From: Membranipora membranacea
Taxonomy: Eukaryota; Bryozoa; Gymnolaemata; Cheilostomatida; Membraniporidae
Reading direction: 5' to 3'
NCBI GenBank assembly: GCA_914767715.1
Contig: OU612066.1
Coordinates: 16,061,001-16,125,000, forward strand
Length of the DNA: 64,000 nt
Shown: piece after piece, positions 10,706 through 24,003 of the stretch
Layout: each line of letters begins with the position of its first letter
How positions within the stretch are numbered: position 1 is the stretch's first letter
The notes under the pieces: model-generated
Database searches by the model: none
Seen by the model: only the letters and a program-made list of their open reading frames with translations
Told to the model about the DNA's origin: nothing
Program-made: the position numbers and the translations under genes

Positions 10706-13700
10706 ATCCAAGAAGAAAAACAGAACAAATATGATAAAGAGAATCAGATGCTGCTGAATAAAATCCGAGTGATAGTGAAAGGACACGGAACATTAAATAA
10801 CTGGAATCGGTGGGCGAGAAAAGAGTAAGTGAAGATAATTTCAAACCGCGCTGTGGCAAGTGCATACATATAAGATATGATGCTACAGCAAAACAAAGGA
10901 ATGGGCTGGAATGGTCTTTATTTGTGAACTTTCAAATATGCTACCATAACGTACATAAGCTTTCTTCTTCTCTTCCATAAAACACCCAACAGGATGAAAA
11001 TATTCACTTTTATGTGACTTGGTCGGGAAATGTTGAATTCAAATCACAGTACGAAATATTAGTGAGCTAGTAGTTTATGAAACTCCTTCATATCAGTTAT
11101 CATTGGGGAACTGCCAGATTTTTGGTGGTTCTACCATTTAACAAATTTAAATCACCGAGATAGCGACACAGCGAATCCTTGGAAAGTTTTCATCCTGTTG
11201 CGTAGGGTATGTTTCATAGTGATTCATAAGATAGATATGCCTTAAAATTAACCGCAACTTTTCTAACAAATATATTTGTCACTTCTAGAAATGACAACCA
11301 TACGTAAGTTGCAACTGCAAGGCTATTGGTTCACTTCAGTCACAACATATTAGGGCACCTTGAACAACATTCCCATAATGCAACTTTGCCCTTAGTTTCC
11401 TATGATAGAATGATATTATTCTATTCTAGCCTGCTCTCCTGGGAAAATCAGAAACTGTGAATTCCTGGATACTCTCACAGGCATCGAGTACATTTTAAAA
11501 TTTAAAGAATGGATTTGATTTTGATTTGCACACACTCTCAAATTCATGCTATCCAGGGAGTTCTAAGCACCATGTTCGAAATAATTGCAGTCCAGTCAGC
11601 TAAATTCAATCCATTATCACCGGCAATTAGAATTTCAAAACTTCAAAGATGTGCTGCAGAACATACTTATGAAAGCATTACGGATTATTTTTCAAAGAGG
11701 TCTACCGCGCAAGCATATCATCCCTCGGCACAAACGGTTAATGAAGCTTACCAATGCCCAAAACTGAGAGTTATGGTAAACAGTAAACACTATGATTTTT
11801 GTTAATTCCACTGATATCCATTTACGTAATCATTTTATTTTGTTTTTTCAATGGGGCTTCGGATGTCATAATATTGGATTAACGCTGTTGCATAATTATT
11901 CTTTGTTCTCCGCATGCTTAATTATTGCTCATTTATTCTCATAATCCACAACACAACAATTTGTTAAATTTGTGCTTGATACAACTGTAAAATATCAATG
12001 ATATTGGAGAGTGGATTTGTATAGTATGGGTATTTTGGTACCAATGAGGTCCAATCCATATTCGGATTTGAATATACATTTAGAGTGAATTGCAGATTAC
12101 AGGGTCGCACGAGTCGATCATGTTGTTGCCATTACGATGGTGTCATTGCAATATTTTCTCACAGCATTTGAAAGAGAAGAATCCAAAAATATTACGAAGG
12201 ATATGAATCCAGTCCTATCTCTTGCAGGGACCCAAATATATGCTTTTATAGCATGGCATATTTGGTGGGGAGAGGGGGGATTACAAATTCTCTGTACAAA
12301 TTTGCCTGTATTGAAGGGATGGTCTTGCACAATATGGGAATCGACTCCAAATGCAAACAAAATGATCGATCTGGATATACACTAAGCTATCTCTTATTAT
12401 AGTCCGGTAATTATTCCTGCATTCGACATTTTGCCCATAATGCAGTTTCACCCTGGATTTACCAAGAATTTTTTCACGTTCATGCTATCATTGTACTGAT
12501 TCCATTGGGAATTCCACAAAATTGCATTGTGGGATTGATTAGCTAATTCCCCAAGCCAAACTGAGTTTACTGACTGATAATTAAAATGTCCGTACCTTTA
12601 TTTTTAGTTTTACATACTGCAGCCAGATTTAAGCAACAACAAGAAATAGAGTTGGCTAATCAGGCTATGCTAAAGAGACTAAAAAAAACACAAAGCCAGT
12701 CATACAGAGAAAGAAGCAGGTAAGTTTTTGACAAGGGAGAAATTAACTGATCAGCTTTTCTTCGTGTCTTGCTGTTTGGTATGAAACAGAAGATCGGGCT
12801 GCTCCTAGAGAAGGACACAAAGTGCCCTAAATACTCATACTGAGAATGTGATACAACCTAGAGAACTAGAATGTGTGAGGTCAAGTTAGACCTCCTGAAC
12901 TGGGTGTGCAGCCAAAGCTGCCAAAGCTGAAACTCACATTAATCAGCCATTGGCAGTGACACTTTGATCTTAGCCAATAGGACAAGACGCTCTCTCTCCA
13001 GTGTCTAACTAACTAGTGAACGTTGATTCCCAGGTGCCTGTTGAAATACAACCATATCTGCATTTCTTAAATTCATCAAAATCATGCGGGGGTAATAGGT
13101 AAATATAACACCGAGCCAATACGGTGTAGTATTGTAAACTGTCCCCCGCGCAAAAACAACCCCGGGACACTTTACAATATTGTAAACTGTCCCGGGGACA
13201 CTTTACAATAAAAACAGGCCTATTGTAAACTGTCCCCCCCCCTATTGTAAACTGTCCCCCCCCCCTATTGTAAACTGTCCCCCCTATTTGTGACTGTCCA
13301 TATCAAGGGCCCAGCTGTTTATCACCATTCTAAATGGGTCAGATCAATTAACTGGAGCATACCATGATGTTCTGGCTGCCACTATGAGGGCCAAAGTTGT
13401 ACCATGGGATGGTGATGGTATCTCATTGACATTATGAACGAGTGTATAAAGCCTCTTTTTCATATGGTACTTTTTAGATCTATTTTCCGCAAACACTAGT
13501 TGTTATTTGAAGCTCTATGCTTTAGAGATGTCTGGTTTGCGAAGAAAGGTGCACTAAGCCAACAGTGAATAGATGTGTAGTTGCCACATCACAGAACACA
13601 AATACTTTCATTGCAGGTTCATGAGCCGTGGGAAAACAACCACCCCGTTCATTCATCTTGAAATCTACCTCAATCAAGCATTTGCCTGAGAGTGATGACA

Positions 13701-16673
13701 GTCAGTCACAAGTGTCACTGGGAGAAATAACCACTTTGAGCTTTTCAAATTGTGCAGCCTGGTATTGCACTGTAAAAAATTGCTTGAGCCGCGCGAAAAC
13801 AACCACCCCCCAAACTGTCTTATAATGATCATCTGTCAAAACGTCTCGAACAGAATAAACCATGGTTTGGCAGCCATAATGTGATTGTTATAAGGTGAAT
13901 GTGTACCAAATTTCAGATTAGTAGGTCAGAACTTAATGACACAACGGATGATATGTCGTTCTTTGCAAGTTCATGAGCCGAGCGAAAACAACCACCCCAG
14001 TCATTCATCTTGAAAACTACCTCGACCAAGCATTTGGCTGTGAGTGATGACAGTCAGTCACAATTGTGACTGGTAGAAATAACAACTTTTGAGCTTTTCA
14101 TATTGTGCGGCCTGGTATTGCACTGTAAATTATTGCTTGAGCCGCCCGGAAACAACCACCCCCCAAACTGTCTTATAATGATTGTCTATCAAAAAGTCTC
14201 AAACGGAACGAACCATGGTTTGGCAGCCATAATGTGATTGTCATGAGGTGACTGTGTACCAAATTTTGGATTAAAAGGTTAGAAATTAATGACACAACGG
14301 ATGATATGTCATTCTTTGCAAGTTCATGAGCTCAGAATTGGTTATTTCTTGGTGTCACACTTGTGACTGACTGAAAAATCATGCACGATATGAAAAGTTC
14401 AAATGTAATTATTTCTCCTGCTCACACTTGTGACTGACTGCCATCACTCCCAGGCAAATGCTTGATGGAGGTAGATTATATGATGAATGAATGGGGTGGT
14501 TTGTTTTCGCGCGGCTCATAAACCTGCAAAAAATGACATATAAAACATTGTGTCATTAAGTTCTGACCTACTACTCCCAAATTTGGTACACAGTCACCTC
14601 ATGACAATCAAATTATGACTGAAAAATCATGGTTCGTTCCGTTTGAGACTTTTTGACAGATCATCTTTATAAGACAGATTGGGGGATGGTTGTTTTCGCG
14701 CGGCTTAAGCAATATTTAACACTGTAATACCAGGCCGCACAATATTAAAACCTCAAAAGTAATTATTTCTTCCGCTCACAATTGTGACTGATTGTTATCA
14801 CTCCCAGGCAAATTCTTGATTGAGGTAGATTTCAAGATGAAAGAATGGGGTAGTTGTTTTCCCACGGCTCATGAACCTGCAATGAAAGTATGTGTGTTCT
14901 GTGATGTGGCAACTACACATCTATTCACTGTTGGCTTAGTGCACCTTTCTTCGCAAACCAGACATCTCTAAAGCATAGAGCTTCAAATAACAACTAGTGT
15001 TTGCGGAAAATAGATCTACAAAGTACCATATGAAAAAGAGGCTTTATACACTCGTTCATAATGTCAATGAGATACCATCACCATCCCATGGTACAACTTT
15101 GGCCATCATAGTGGCAGCCAGAACATCATGGTATGCTCCAGTTAATTGATCTGACCCATTTAGAATGGTGTTAAACAGCTGGGCCCTTGATATGGACAGT
15201 CACAAATAGGGGGGACAGTTTACAATAGGGGGGGGGGGGACAGTTTACAATAGGGGGGGACAGTTTACAATAGGCCTGTTTTTATTGTAAAATGTCCCCG
15301 GGACAGTTTACAATATTGTAAAGTGTCCCGGGGTTGTTTTTGCGCGGGGGACAGTTTACAATACTACAACGGTACTATGTCAAGTCGCTAATGTTACTGT
15401 TCAAGGTCATATTATTGTCATGACACTCTCACCTTCGTTTTTTAGGAAGAAGCTTTTAAGAAGCACAAAGAATTCAAAGAGATCATGGAATCTGGTATTA
15501 AGGATTATAACAGTCCGCGAACAACAACAAATACAAAAATGACCATGAGAGATGACTCTGGGACGGTATGTTAGTATGGCAATATTCAAATCAAGTTCGA
15601 TCCGTTTTACCAGCATTGGAATTGTCCCCTTCGCCATGTCAAAAGAAGAGAGGGCAATTTTAACACTGGCAAAATGGATCAAACTTGATCTACGCAGTAT
15701 TGACCCATTTAATCATATTCATATCAAGGAATAAACTGCTTGATCATACATATTATGAAAATAGTCGCCTGTCTGTTGATAAGTTGCGTGATCATCATGT
15801 GTGTTCCCCTTTTAACGTAATGCAACAACTATAGGTACCTCTGAACCAAACTGTATTGTGACTGTAGAAAAAACTTATCTATCAGTGACCAATCCTAAAT
15901 AAAAGTTAGACACAATTTATTTGAGGAGTTGTCCTCTTTAAACTTGTGAGCAGATAACTCAACAATTTCAATTTCTCATACACTAACACTACCACCCATA
16001 CCCAAAAATAACATGTGAATCCATAATCTGTGCATGATGGCCTAACTTCTCTGAACACACAGGATGGGAGTAGTACATATCGAAGTGATCATGGAAAATA
16101 ACACAACAAAAATAATAATGTACAAAGAAAAGTAAAAGATGAACAGCCACCAATAAAAGAAGAAAGCCAAGAGAATGAAGAAACATTGCCTTCACCGGTG
16201 AGGCAGCTCAAGATCCATTAATTGCTATGATTGAACAAGACTTGGAATATCTGTTCATACCTGTGTGAAACCCAGAACTAGATACAATTTCTAAGTATTT
16301 ACAAGCACTACCTGTGCACACGCTTTCACTAAGAGCCAAGGTAGTGCAACTCCCTCAAACGCCTCTCAGGCTTGTCTTGTCTCATCCCCTCCTGTTTCAA
16401 CCTGTGGTGTCTCCTTACCTAAGAGCTGGCAGCAGAAAGAACATAGATATACATCTAGGAAGTGGCCGGTGTGCCAGCAACGACACCGGAAGAGATTTTC
16501 AGCATTTCATTTTATAGTTTCAGAAATATTTCATTAATTTAATTAATTTACAATTACAGCCGGAGGAGAAGAGCGAGCCAAGCGAAACCAGTGAGATGAA
16601 AGGAAAGAAGCAGCCATCAGAGAACAGTAAAAAGAATCGCACAGCGGATGTACCAAAGCTACCAGCTATATAA
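10706..16673 (+). pseudogene. CFAP97 (Hemingway)-domain protein gene, copy A, broken
   Basis: Five exons are visible: 10706-10824, 12608-12719, 15446-15565, 16063-16197 and 16560-16673, each with AG/GT borders and ending in TAA at 16671-16673. Exon 1 (IQEEKQNKYDKENQMLLNKI) and exon 2 carry the paired Arg/Lys-rich helices, each ending in a short ENQ/ANQ..L block, seen in CFAP97-domain proteins, which are linked to cilia and axonemes. The last two exons encode a Lys/Glu/Ser-rich tail. Damage: exon 2 has one extra T at its start and two extra A's later compared with copy B, giving a stop soon after the junction; exon 4 has an in-frame TAA where copy B has GAA. The N-terminal exon(s) are not found. 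A 2.24-kb foldback element lies in the intron between exons 2 and 3. The exon chain is solid; the family name is a motif-based judgement. Confidence 0.72.
13125..15368. mobile_element. Foldback / long inverted-repeat DNA transposon, 2244 bp
   Basis: The element is almost wholly palindromic. Its ends are perfect inverted repeats starting TGTAGTATTGTAAACTGTCC on both strands, and it is flanked by the 4-bp direct repeat ACGG (13121-13124 and 15369-15372). The matching intron of copy B (about 32950-32975) has the empty site with a single ACGG, which proves insertion and fixes the borders. Sub-terminal repeats of ATTGTAAACTGTCCC with long C runs lie at 13130-13290, mirrored as G runs at 15200-15360. 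Each arm contains partial tandem copies of a roughly 350-bp unit (for example from 13617 and 13970). No transposase frame is present, so it is non-autonomous. TGT...ACA ends with a 4-bp target duplication would fit a Ginger-type integrase-like transposase, but that is inference. Confidence 0.9.
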
Positions 16674-18195
16674 ATATGTGTGCAGTGTGACTACGATCTA
16701 AGGCATTGATAGTAACCAGGGATTCAAAAATATCTTTGATCTTGGCACATTAGGCCTTATTGCAAGTCTCAAAAATCTAATTATATGGAATGATGACTCA
16801 TTCAGATTCATGTTTTCCGCTTTAGAGGTGACAACTTTGTAACAGTATTCTACTAATTGTTGTATTTTCATAGAAATGTTCTTGATGCCTAGTTGTCTTT
16901 TAACTTGGTGCACACAATTTGCTCAAAACTCAATTTATATCCTAGGTTGCATTATATATAATCATGTTTTGGGGTAAGAATAAGCCATTGCCTCGAGATT
17001 TGTTGATGACTGAGTATCATCAACTTTGTGGTGTTGGCTGATAAACAAATAGAACAAGTAAAATATCTGCTAGGCTTGATCCGGTTGTTCATGAGGGGAA
17101 AACAACTCCTTGGCTGGATGCAAAATTTTACATTTAGCTCACAATAAACATACTCTAAGTAACTGGCCTGAAGCTGTCTCATTTGGCTCTAGTTATTTTT
17201 GTTATTTCCCAAAACTGAGGGAGAATAGACATATGTGTACTCATGTACAATACTATTTTGATAATGAAATACTCAATAATAAATCTAGAAAAAATGATAA
17301 CGATTTAGAGAAAAAAAAAGAACTGCAGGCTCACATCCCAATTATTCTGACTCTGCAATTTAACTTGTTCTATTGCAGTTAAAATTGCTTCGCTACCTTA
17401 ATCAAGAGGGTAGACAGATCCACACACTTGTGTTCTATGGTTCCAAAAGACCCTGATTTTGAACCGTGGTTAGATAGGTTAACCTCGGCCAGCACCTTCC
17501 CCAAGACAAGACAATCTTTAGCTTTTGGGTTGGGTCTTAAAATATAATCTGATATATTGCAGCCAGACATGACTGTTGAGTTGTTGTGTGGATGAATATT
17601 TATCTTCGATATACTGTTATAAGTGTATATATTGGGATTTATATAATATACCCATTCAAATGCTCTTTGATAAGCCAGCGCTAGAAAACCGCTAAAAACC
17701 TTTTACCGAAGAACAAAAAAACCCAAGCTTATAATTACCAACAAAACGCATGGTGAGAGGTCCCTGTTGTGCAGCATCTTTCTTTGCAACAGGTACCTAT
17801 AGGGAGTGGGGGCAGGGGCAAGGCTGGTTCCTTGGCGGGGCTTGAGAGGGCTTCTGGGTACAGGAAGGACAGTACTTTACTTGGCTGTTCGCATTATATC
17901 ATCTACACCTCTTTAACTGTACATAGATATTTTTAGCAATTAAATATGGAAAAAAACCAGAAAATAAGGAGCGCTTGATGGTGGACATGCGCAGGTAGTC
18001 AGTATGAAGAAAAGTAGTTGTGTGATAGTCAACCATAGTCGATTACCAAATTTGCTCTACAATATAGCTCAATACCTTACAATAGTTTCTAGTAGGAGCT
18101 TATCCTGAATATCACAATGACAACAAGAGAGATGAAAATTAAAGCTTTAATTATTATAATAATAGCAAGTCAAGTTGTTTCTTAGTTGTTAACAG
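16674..18195. other. Convergent intergenic region between CFAP97 copy A and RBCC gene 1
   Basis: The two genes point toward each other here. No further gene is supported; small frames (16698-16913, 16952-17182, 17110-17382, 17379-17570) lack protein-like features. Much of it is repeated at 34879-36069, with indels. Confidence 0.55.
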
Positions 18196-21100
18196 TCATC
18201 CTGATATGAGCTGGAAGAACTGTATTTTTTTCTGTTCAAATTTAGTGATAATCAGGGTGTCATCATAGACATCCAGGTCAAAGTGGAGGTCACTGTTACC
18301 TCTCTCTCCACAAATCTCCCCTACCTTCTCCCCTGAAAAGAAATCATAATAATTTGGATAAAATGGTACGACACGGGGCGCCAGTTATGAGTGTTGACTT
18401 ACCTTCAATATTCTTCAAAGACCGGAATACCCTTTGCTTGCTCAACAGCAGTGTGGGAACTGGGTGAGAACTGGTTGGAACTGAGTACCCACAAAGAAAT
18501 GTAGAGAGGGTACACTTAAGAAATAGTTCCCATTCATTCTGTGCAAAAACTGTGTAAAAATATCTCATTTTGACTAGATATCAATCATACTATTACAGAT
18601 TTATATTTCTGTACAATTGTAATGTTGAACCGGATATAGATAGGCCTACTCAAAAGGTTTACGATGTGATTTTAGACTCAGTGAGTCGAGTACCCACAAA
18701 GAATCACTGCTTAAAAACATCAGGAATATGAAATGAGTATTTAAAGAAATCACCGATGACTTGAGTTACCATTACCTGAATTCATGAGGCGACAAAGGCA
18801 GACAGTTTACCGGTAACAAAAAAACATGTGGTATAACCATATGGTAAAATTACCTGTATCCACATCCAGTATCCATATCTTAGTTTCATTGTTACAGTTA
18901 GACACGAGTACATATCTGTCCTTGTAGCAGACGACTCCTAGTGGATAGTTTACATGTTTAGATGTCCACATCACCTCTCCACTGTCTATGTTCACTCTCA
19001 GTACACTGCTTGTACCGAAGTCAGATAAGATAGCAGAGTCATCTCCACACACAGCTAATGCTTTATAGTTGGTTGATATACCAGGAACTGTGATCTGTTT
19101 TATAAACTGACCTTGAAGAGTGTAAACTGTTAGAGATCCTCCATCTGGAACAACTACCTTCTCATTTACTACTCTTAGCTTATTCAAGTCACTACTGTTT
19201 CTGTTATGGGACCAGGACCTCATTAGTTTACCCTCCAAGTCATACACATAAACCTTTTTGGCATCAGTCGATAACACATATAGCTCATTATTATAGACTT
19301 GGACACTGGATACCCAGTCACCAACATTCACAAACTCAGACGGTGAGCTGGTATTTATAGGTTCACTGACCCTCATAAGTTCGTTAATTTCCAGGCCAAT
19401 ATAAATGTAATTCTGGTATTTAGTAACAGAGTTGACAAAAGAGGGGAATTTGACAGTATTTAGAAATTTCATAGAAGTCGGAGGATTGTGAATTGCTAAC
19501 ATGGGCAGATCCATCAGCCTTCGAGATGGTTGTGAAATCTCGACAGCAAGCTGAACGTCTGCGCAATCTGAAAATAAATACAGATAAATCATTCATAGCT
19601 CCATACTCCAGAGGAAGCGGCGACTGATTGATAACATTGATTGTCAAAAGAATTAATGTAGCAAGGGAGAAGTTGTCATAGGAAATTTGGCACTAACTAA
19701 CGAATAGCCATCCTTCGGAATTCATCAGCAGAATTTTGATATTAACGTTACCTTAGGAAGCTTATACTGTTTGAGTTAAGGTTGTTACTGAGTGATAAAA
19801 AATATAAGAATATCATAACTTGAAACACTGAGCAACACTAAGTGGTGTCTCATTTTGGAGTGGCATTTCAGGTAAGAAAAAAAGTATCAAACCTTTGACA
19901 GAGAGCTGGACATGATTAGATGAAGGTTTATATTGAGGGATCTTCATATTCATCAGTTCAACTATAAGTTTCTCTGTCTCTTTGTATCCACCTGCCACGT
20001 CTACCTGGTAAAATATAAGAATGGATAATTAGGTGAGGGGAGATCTGAGGGAGGCTGACTTCGTCAACCAACAATCTGTGGGAGCAAAAATAGGTGAGGG
20101 GAGGGGTCTGAGAGAGCCTTAGTATGTGAGAAACCAAGACAGGAATCATGGTCTATGAAGCCAGTGAAGATAATCATGGCCATGTGCAATGATTTATTTT
20201 ATGTTAAATTATTGGAATTTCAAATACTGTGTGAGCTACAGGTGAAGGTCTCAGTGTTATTTTTATGAGGGTATCTTTGGCAATATGAAACAAGATGATA
20301 ACTGATCCATATAGATATGCTTCATAGTAGCTAGCTACCTCATGATAGGTGTAAAGTCTCTTATCTATTCTGGCTACTTGTCTGCTGAGTTTATCAAGCA
20401 GGCTCCCGATCTCATCATCCAGGAAACTCGTCACCTCAATCCTTGATTTATTTCTGAGTTCCATTAGTTTCTCCTCAAGCTCAGCATATTGCTGCATAAG
20501 TCCTGCAACCTGAGGGGCAATGTGAAAGGACAACAATCATTCAAGTTTGGTTCTTCTTTTGTCAATTCTATGCTAGGTCTGTCAACATATTATATAATAA
20601 AAAATTATTTAAGCCTCAGATCTCACTTTTCAATTCTTTATTTTCAGTTCTAGCTTATGAGCTATTCACAGTGGCCAAGTTCTTTCTCATAATAGCCGTG
20701 TCGGAATGTGAAGATAACAGACAACTGGTCTTACTTTAGATCCATCCTAGCAAATATTTAAGAGTTATGCTCTTTTGCCTTATATCTAGACAACTCCGTA
20801 ATCCTGATGCATCTCAACTGGCACAACTTCAACAGACACCAACTTACTAACTGTTTAGTTGGCAAACAACACCATAAACTGGGAGTTGCCCTCCTTTCCT
20901 CAAAAAGGTGGGCTATGGAGTTGCTACAGACCTGTTTATCTCTGGCGTCATGTAGCTTGTCAACCAATTCTTGAGTTTCTGTATCCCAGTCTGATATGAC
21001 AGCTGTTAGCTGTTTAGAAATCCCTAACAGGTGCTCTTCTTTATCGAAAATCCATACTTTCTTACCATTTACCATCTCGATAAGCTTTGCGACCATGTTG

Positions 21101-22951
21101 GATATTGACCGAAGATCATGCCTGTAACCTAGGGTAAATATTTATCATATCAAGCATAGAAAGTGTTATAGACAATGACTTAGACCTTGTATGAAATTTC
21201 AAACATGGCTAGGTGTCACTGATGTTTATAGGGTCAAACCATGGTTAATAGAATTAGAATCTGATATCCATGTTGAAAAGACTTTTGATCAATTTGCCAA
21301 ACCAATCTCATGACAGGAAAGTATTTGATGAATCTGAAACACGTTATCATCTTACTAACCATCGTTGCAGGGATCCAATTGGTCGATACAGTCCCCGCAG
21401 AACATTTTGGGACATTTTACACAAATCATAGAGTAGGATTTCTTAGGATGTTTCTCGCAGTTTCTTGATTCCATCTTTCTGTAATCTCTCTTATACTCAT
21501 CCATTCTGATACGCATGTGGTCGTCCAGTGCATCATTGTGACTCTACAACAGGGAAAACCATCATTGAACTAATTGGCTATTTCTGACTGCAAGATAACC
21601 TTGTGACATAGTCATCTCTGCAGCACGTCAATGGTGGCGCTGCTTTACACCAAGAAAGACAACTCCAAGACTCCAAGGTTATGAGATAGCAAAGCAAAAT
21701 AATTCCATTATATTGTTTTTTTCCAATTTAGGTACTCATTTCATGTGAATTAATTCAGGCCCTCCGCTGCAGACTAACATATGCTGGCTACTAGATCTTC
21801 CGGGTATTTGGCATATGATGTGTCTTATAGGAGACATTCACAGTGCATGAAAAGTATTGCAGCCTCAGAATACCACGTATAGTAGTACATTGTGAATGTA
21901 TCAGGTCTGAAGAGTAACCAAAATATTATAAACAAGTCTTGTGGAAAGTGGAATAGACCAGCAGTGGTATTTTACATACTCTAATCAGTTTTGGTTTGAT
22001 TATGGTGAGTGTTATTTGTTATATCAGCTACTTCACACCTGAAAAATACAGTGAATCGAACAAACTAACCTTTTCATGAGGGGTACAGAATTTTTTTGAA
22101 CAAATGACACAGTAAATTTGAGCCAGTCTTCTCCTATCCTCTTTTCTCATACAAACATCACAGCAGAGAAACTTGTCTAGTGGCGCACCTGCTGATGGGA
22201 TGTCATCTATACATTCATCAAACACAGTTCTAAAACAATGAACATTAACATTATCACCTTAGCAAACACAACTGTTTATAGTCATTGGTATAAGTTGACA
22301 TTTCATGGTATTTTATAGGAGTGCCAAAAAAACCTCCGATCTACCCTTGCCCTGCCTGTGACAACCCCTACCACCTGTGAGTTGTATCATCTACGAGGCA
22401 GGTACTTTCAAAGTCAAGGCAGGTGCTTTCTTGACACCTCTTTTAGGGCAACAAGCAGTATACCAGTTGAAGTCATAGATTAGAAATTTGTTAGTTTTAA
22501 TTCATGTGGTTGTATCAGACACTAGGTATTAGTTGCTGATGGTGATTCAACTTCTGCCCCAGTTGCTCCATGTAATGAGCACACTTTGAGCACCTATAAC
22601 ACCAAGAGATCGGCGTCTGCAGAGAAATATGAACTCAAGTCACATTCAACGCCTGGGACACTTGTACGCTGGGTGCCACAAATAATTGAAACAGCAACTA
22701 CCCACGTCGATACACTTCAGTCACAAACATGGCTTATGGGCAAAAATACAATAATCATGAATAATATAGTAGTAAATAACAAATTACCTGCATAGCGGAC
22801 ATTTTACAATCTCGGTCACTTCAGAGTCTTTGGTCAGACATGTGACGCAGTAGATGTGGTTAGGATTACATGGTAGTCGCTTCAGTGCTTCATTTTCGAA
22901 GCATAATCCACATTCCAAAAAGGTTTCTTCCTTAGAGTCTGTTGCTGCCAT
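18196..22951 (-). CDS. RBCC (TRIM-type) protein with six-bladed beta-propeller, gene 1 (class a/x)
   Basis: Eight exons, all with GT-AG borders and consistent phase: 22951-22788, 22229-22070, 21543-21360, 21128-20932, 20509-20339, 20004-19893, 19567-18854, 18332-18196; 612 residues. RING finger at residues 14-54 (C14, C17, C28, H32, C35, C38, C51, C54), the E3 ubiquitin-ligase module. First B-box-like finger in exon 2 (C78, C81, C95, C98, C103, H106). Second, atypical, in exon 3 (C137, H140, C149, C152, C157, C160). Exons 4-6 are charged and helical, likely coiled coil. Exons 7-8 (about 330-612) hold six repeats of the pattern y.n.lYV.....v.VYDleG, a likely NHL/YVTN-like propeller for ligand binding. 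Start chosen at MAATDSKEE, matching all paralogues. Family known role: substrate ubiquitination, RNA or immune sensing; the ligand here is unknown. Confidence 0.88.
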
Positions 22952-23451
22952 TATTCACAGAGCTAAAAAACAAGTGGTACACTTGTGATCGATATTCTAA
23001 ACAATGTATGCAAGGGCTTTCTTTGATGTTAGTAAGTAAAGCCTTACGCGGTAGTCTTATAGTAAGTCTTACCAAGAGTTTAACTCCTCGGTCTTACGTC
23101 CAACCTGGAAATAAAATGGAAACAAGTAAAACTTTGGCCTTTAATTGTAATTACGGCATAAGCATGCTTCTGAGCGAGAAATAAAATGAAATGTATTATC
23201 TGGCCACTATAGTATATAGGGTCTTTTGATGCAAAAATGCAGCAACGTGCAATATTTACATATACTGTTACTAGTACACTTGCTCTGTGTGCTTTAGTAG
23301 TTTCCTTTTTAGTCTGAGCCCTGTCTGTTATTTATCAGCTGGATGATGATGAAAGCTTGTCAAGACAGGCTATTTTCAAGCAAAAGTTACCAAAAGATGA
23401 ATTTTGTCCTACCTTAGCCCAGGCTAGTCCTACCTACTATAGTGCCTAGTA
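22952..23451. other. Upstream region of RBCC gene 1
   Basis: The 500 bp upstream of the gene 1 start is closely matched by 59956-60490 upstream of gene 4, apart from a roughly 40-bp difference near 59980-60020. No TATA box or initiator can be assigned with confidence. The small frame at 22942-23184 is not protein-like. Confidence 0.4.
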
Positions 23452-24003
23452 TCAGTCTAGATAAAATAATATATATAGTAAGTATTAGTAATAGTATTGG
23501 GCTCAATTATGCATCATGATCATGATCATTCATGTTACTCCCAGTGTCAAATGTGACTCACTTTGCCTTGATACTAACACTCTCACAGATGAATTGACTT
23601 CTTTCACTTCACCAATAGCTCAATGAACTGAAGAGATAGTACATTGAAAAGATAGAGTCTACAGCATAGAAATAGAGTCTATAGTATATGGTCTAAAGAA
23701 TTACTTCCCATTTACTCCCAATCTCTAGTCAGTTTCACTTCAACTACCTGCACATGATTTCCTGTGTTCAGTGCGCAGGAGCTCTTATAAGGTTGTAGTT
23801 GTGCCCCTCTGTCTATGGGAAGGACAACTCATAGAAAATCTCAACCACATAGATTACAATCTGTGGCGATCTTACTCTTCCCTGGTATACAGTTGTGTCA
23901 GGGCAGGAGGGATATACATGTCCTATATACATATACACATATATACACATGACATACATGTTTTATAGAAATGAAAAGCAGAATAGGAAAATGAGCAATC
24001 AAC
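23452..24003. repeat. Left flank of LINE unit, copy B
   Basis: Duplicate of 3221-3766, here without the gypsy LTR, so the DNA runs on unbroken into the upstream region of gene 1. It shows the pre-insertion state of the gypsy target site (TAGTATCAGTCTAG, around 23449-23462). It contains the same block near 23730-23910 that is shared with the Q units. Confidence 0.7.

Noticed and set aside
11509-11805. 98-codon frame in the first CFAP97 intron, with a counterpart at 31362-31622
   Set aside because: The two copies differ by a frameshift over the shared region, and no splice-bounded coding pattern or family is visible.
13628-13825. 65-codon frame within the foldback element as a transposase
   Set aside because: Too short, no catalytic motif, and the region is a palindromic repeat.
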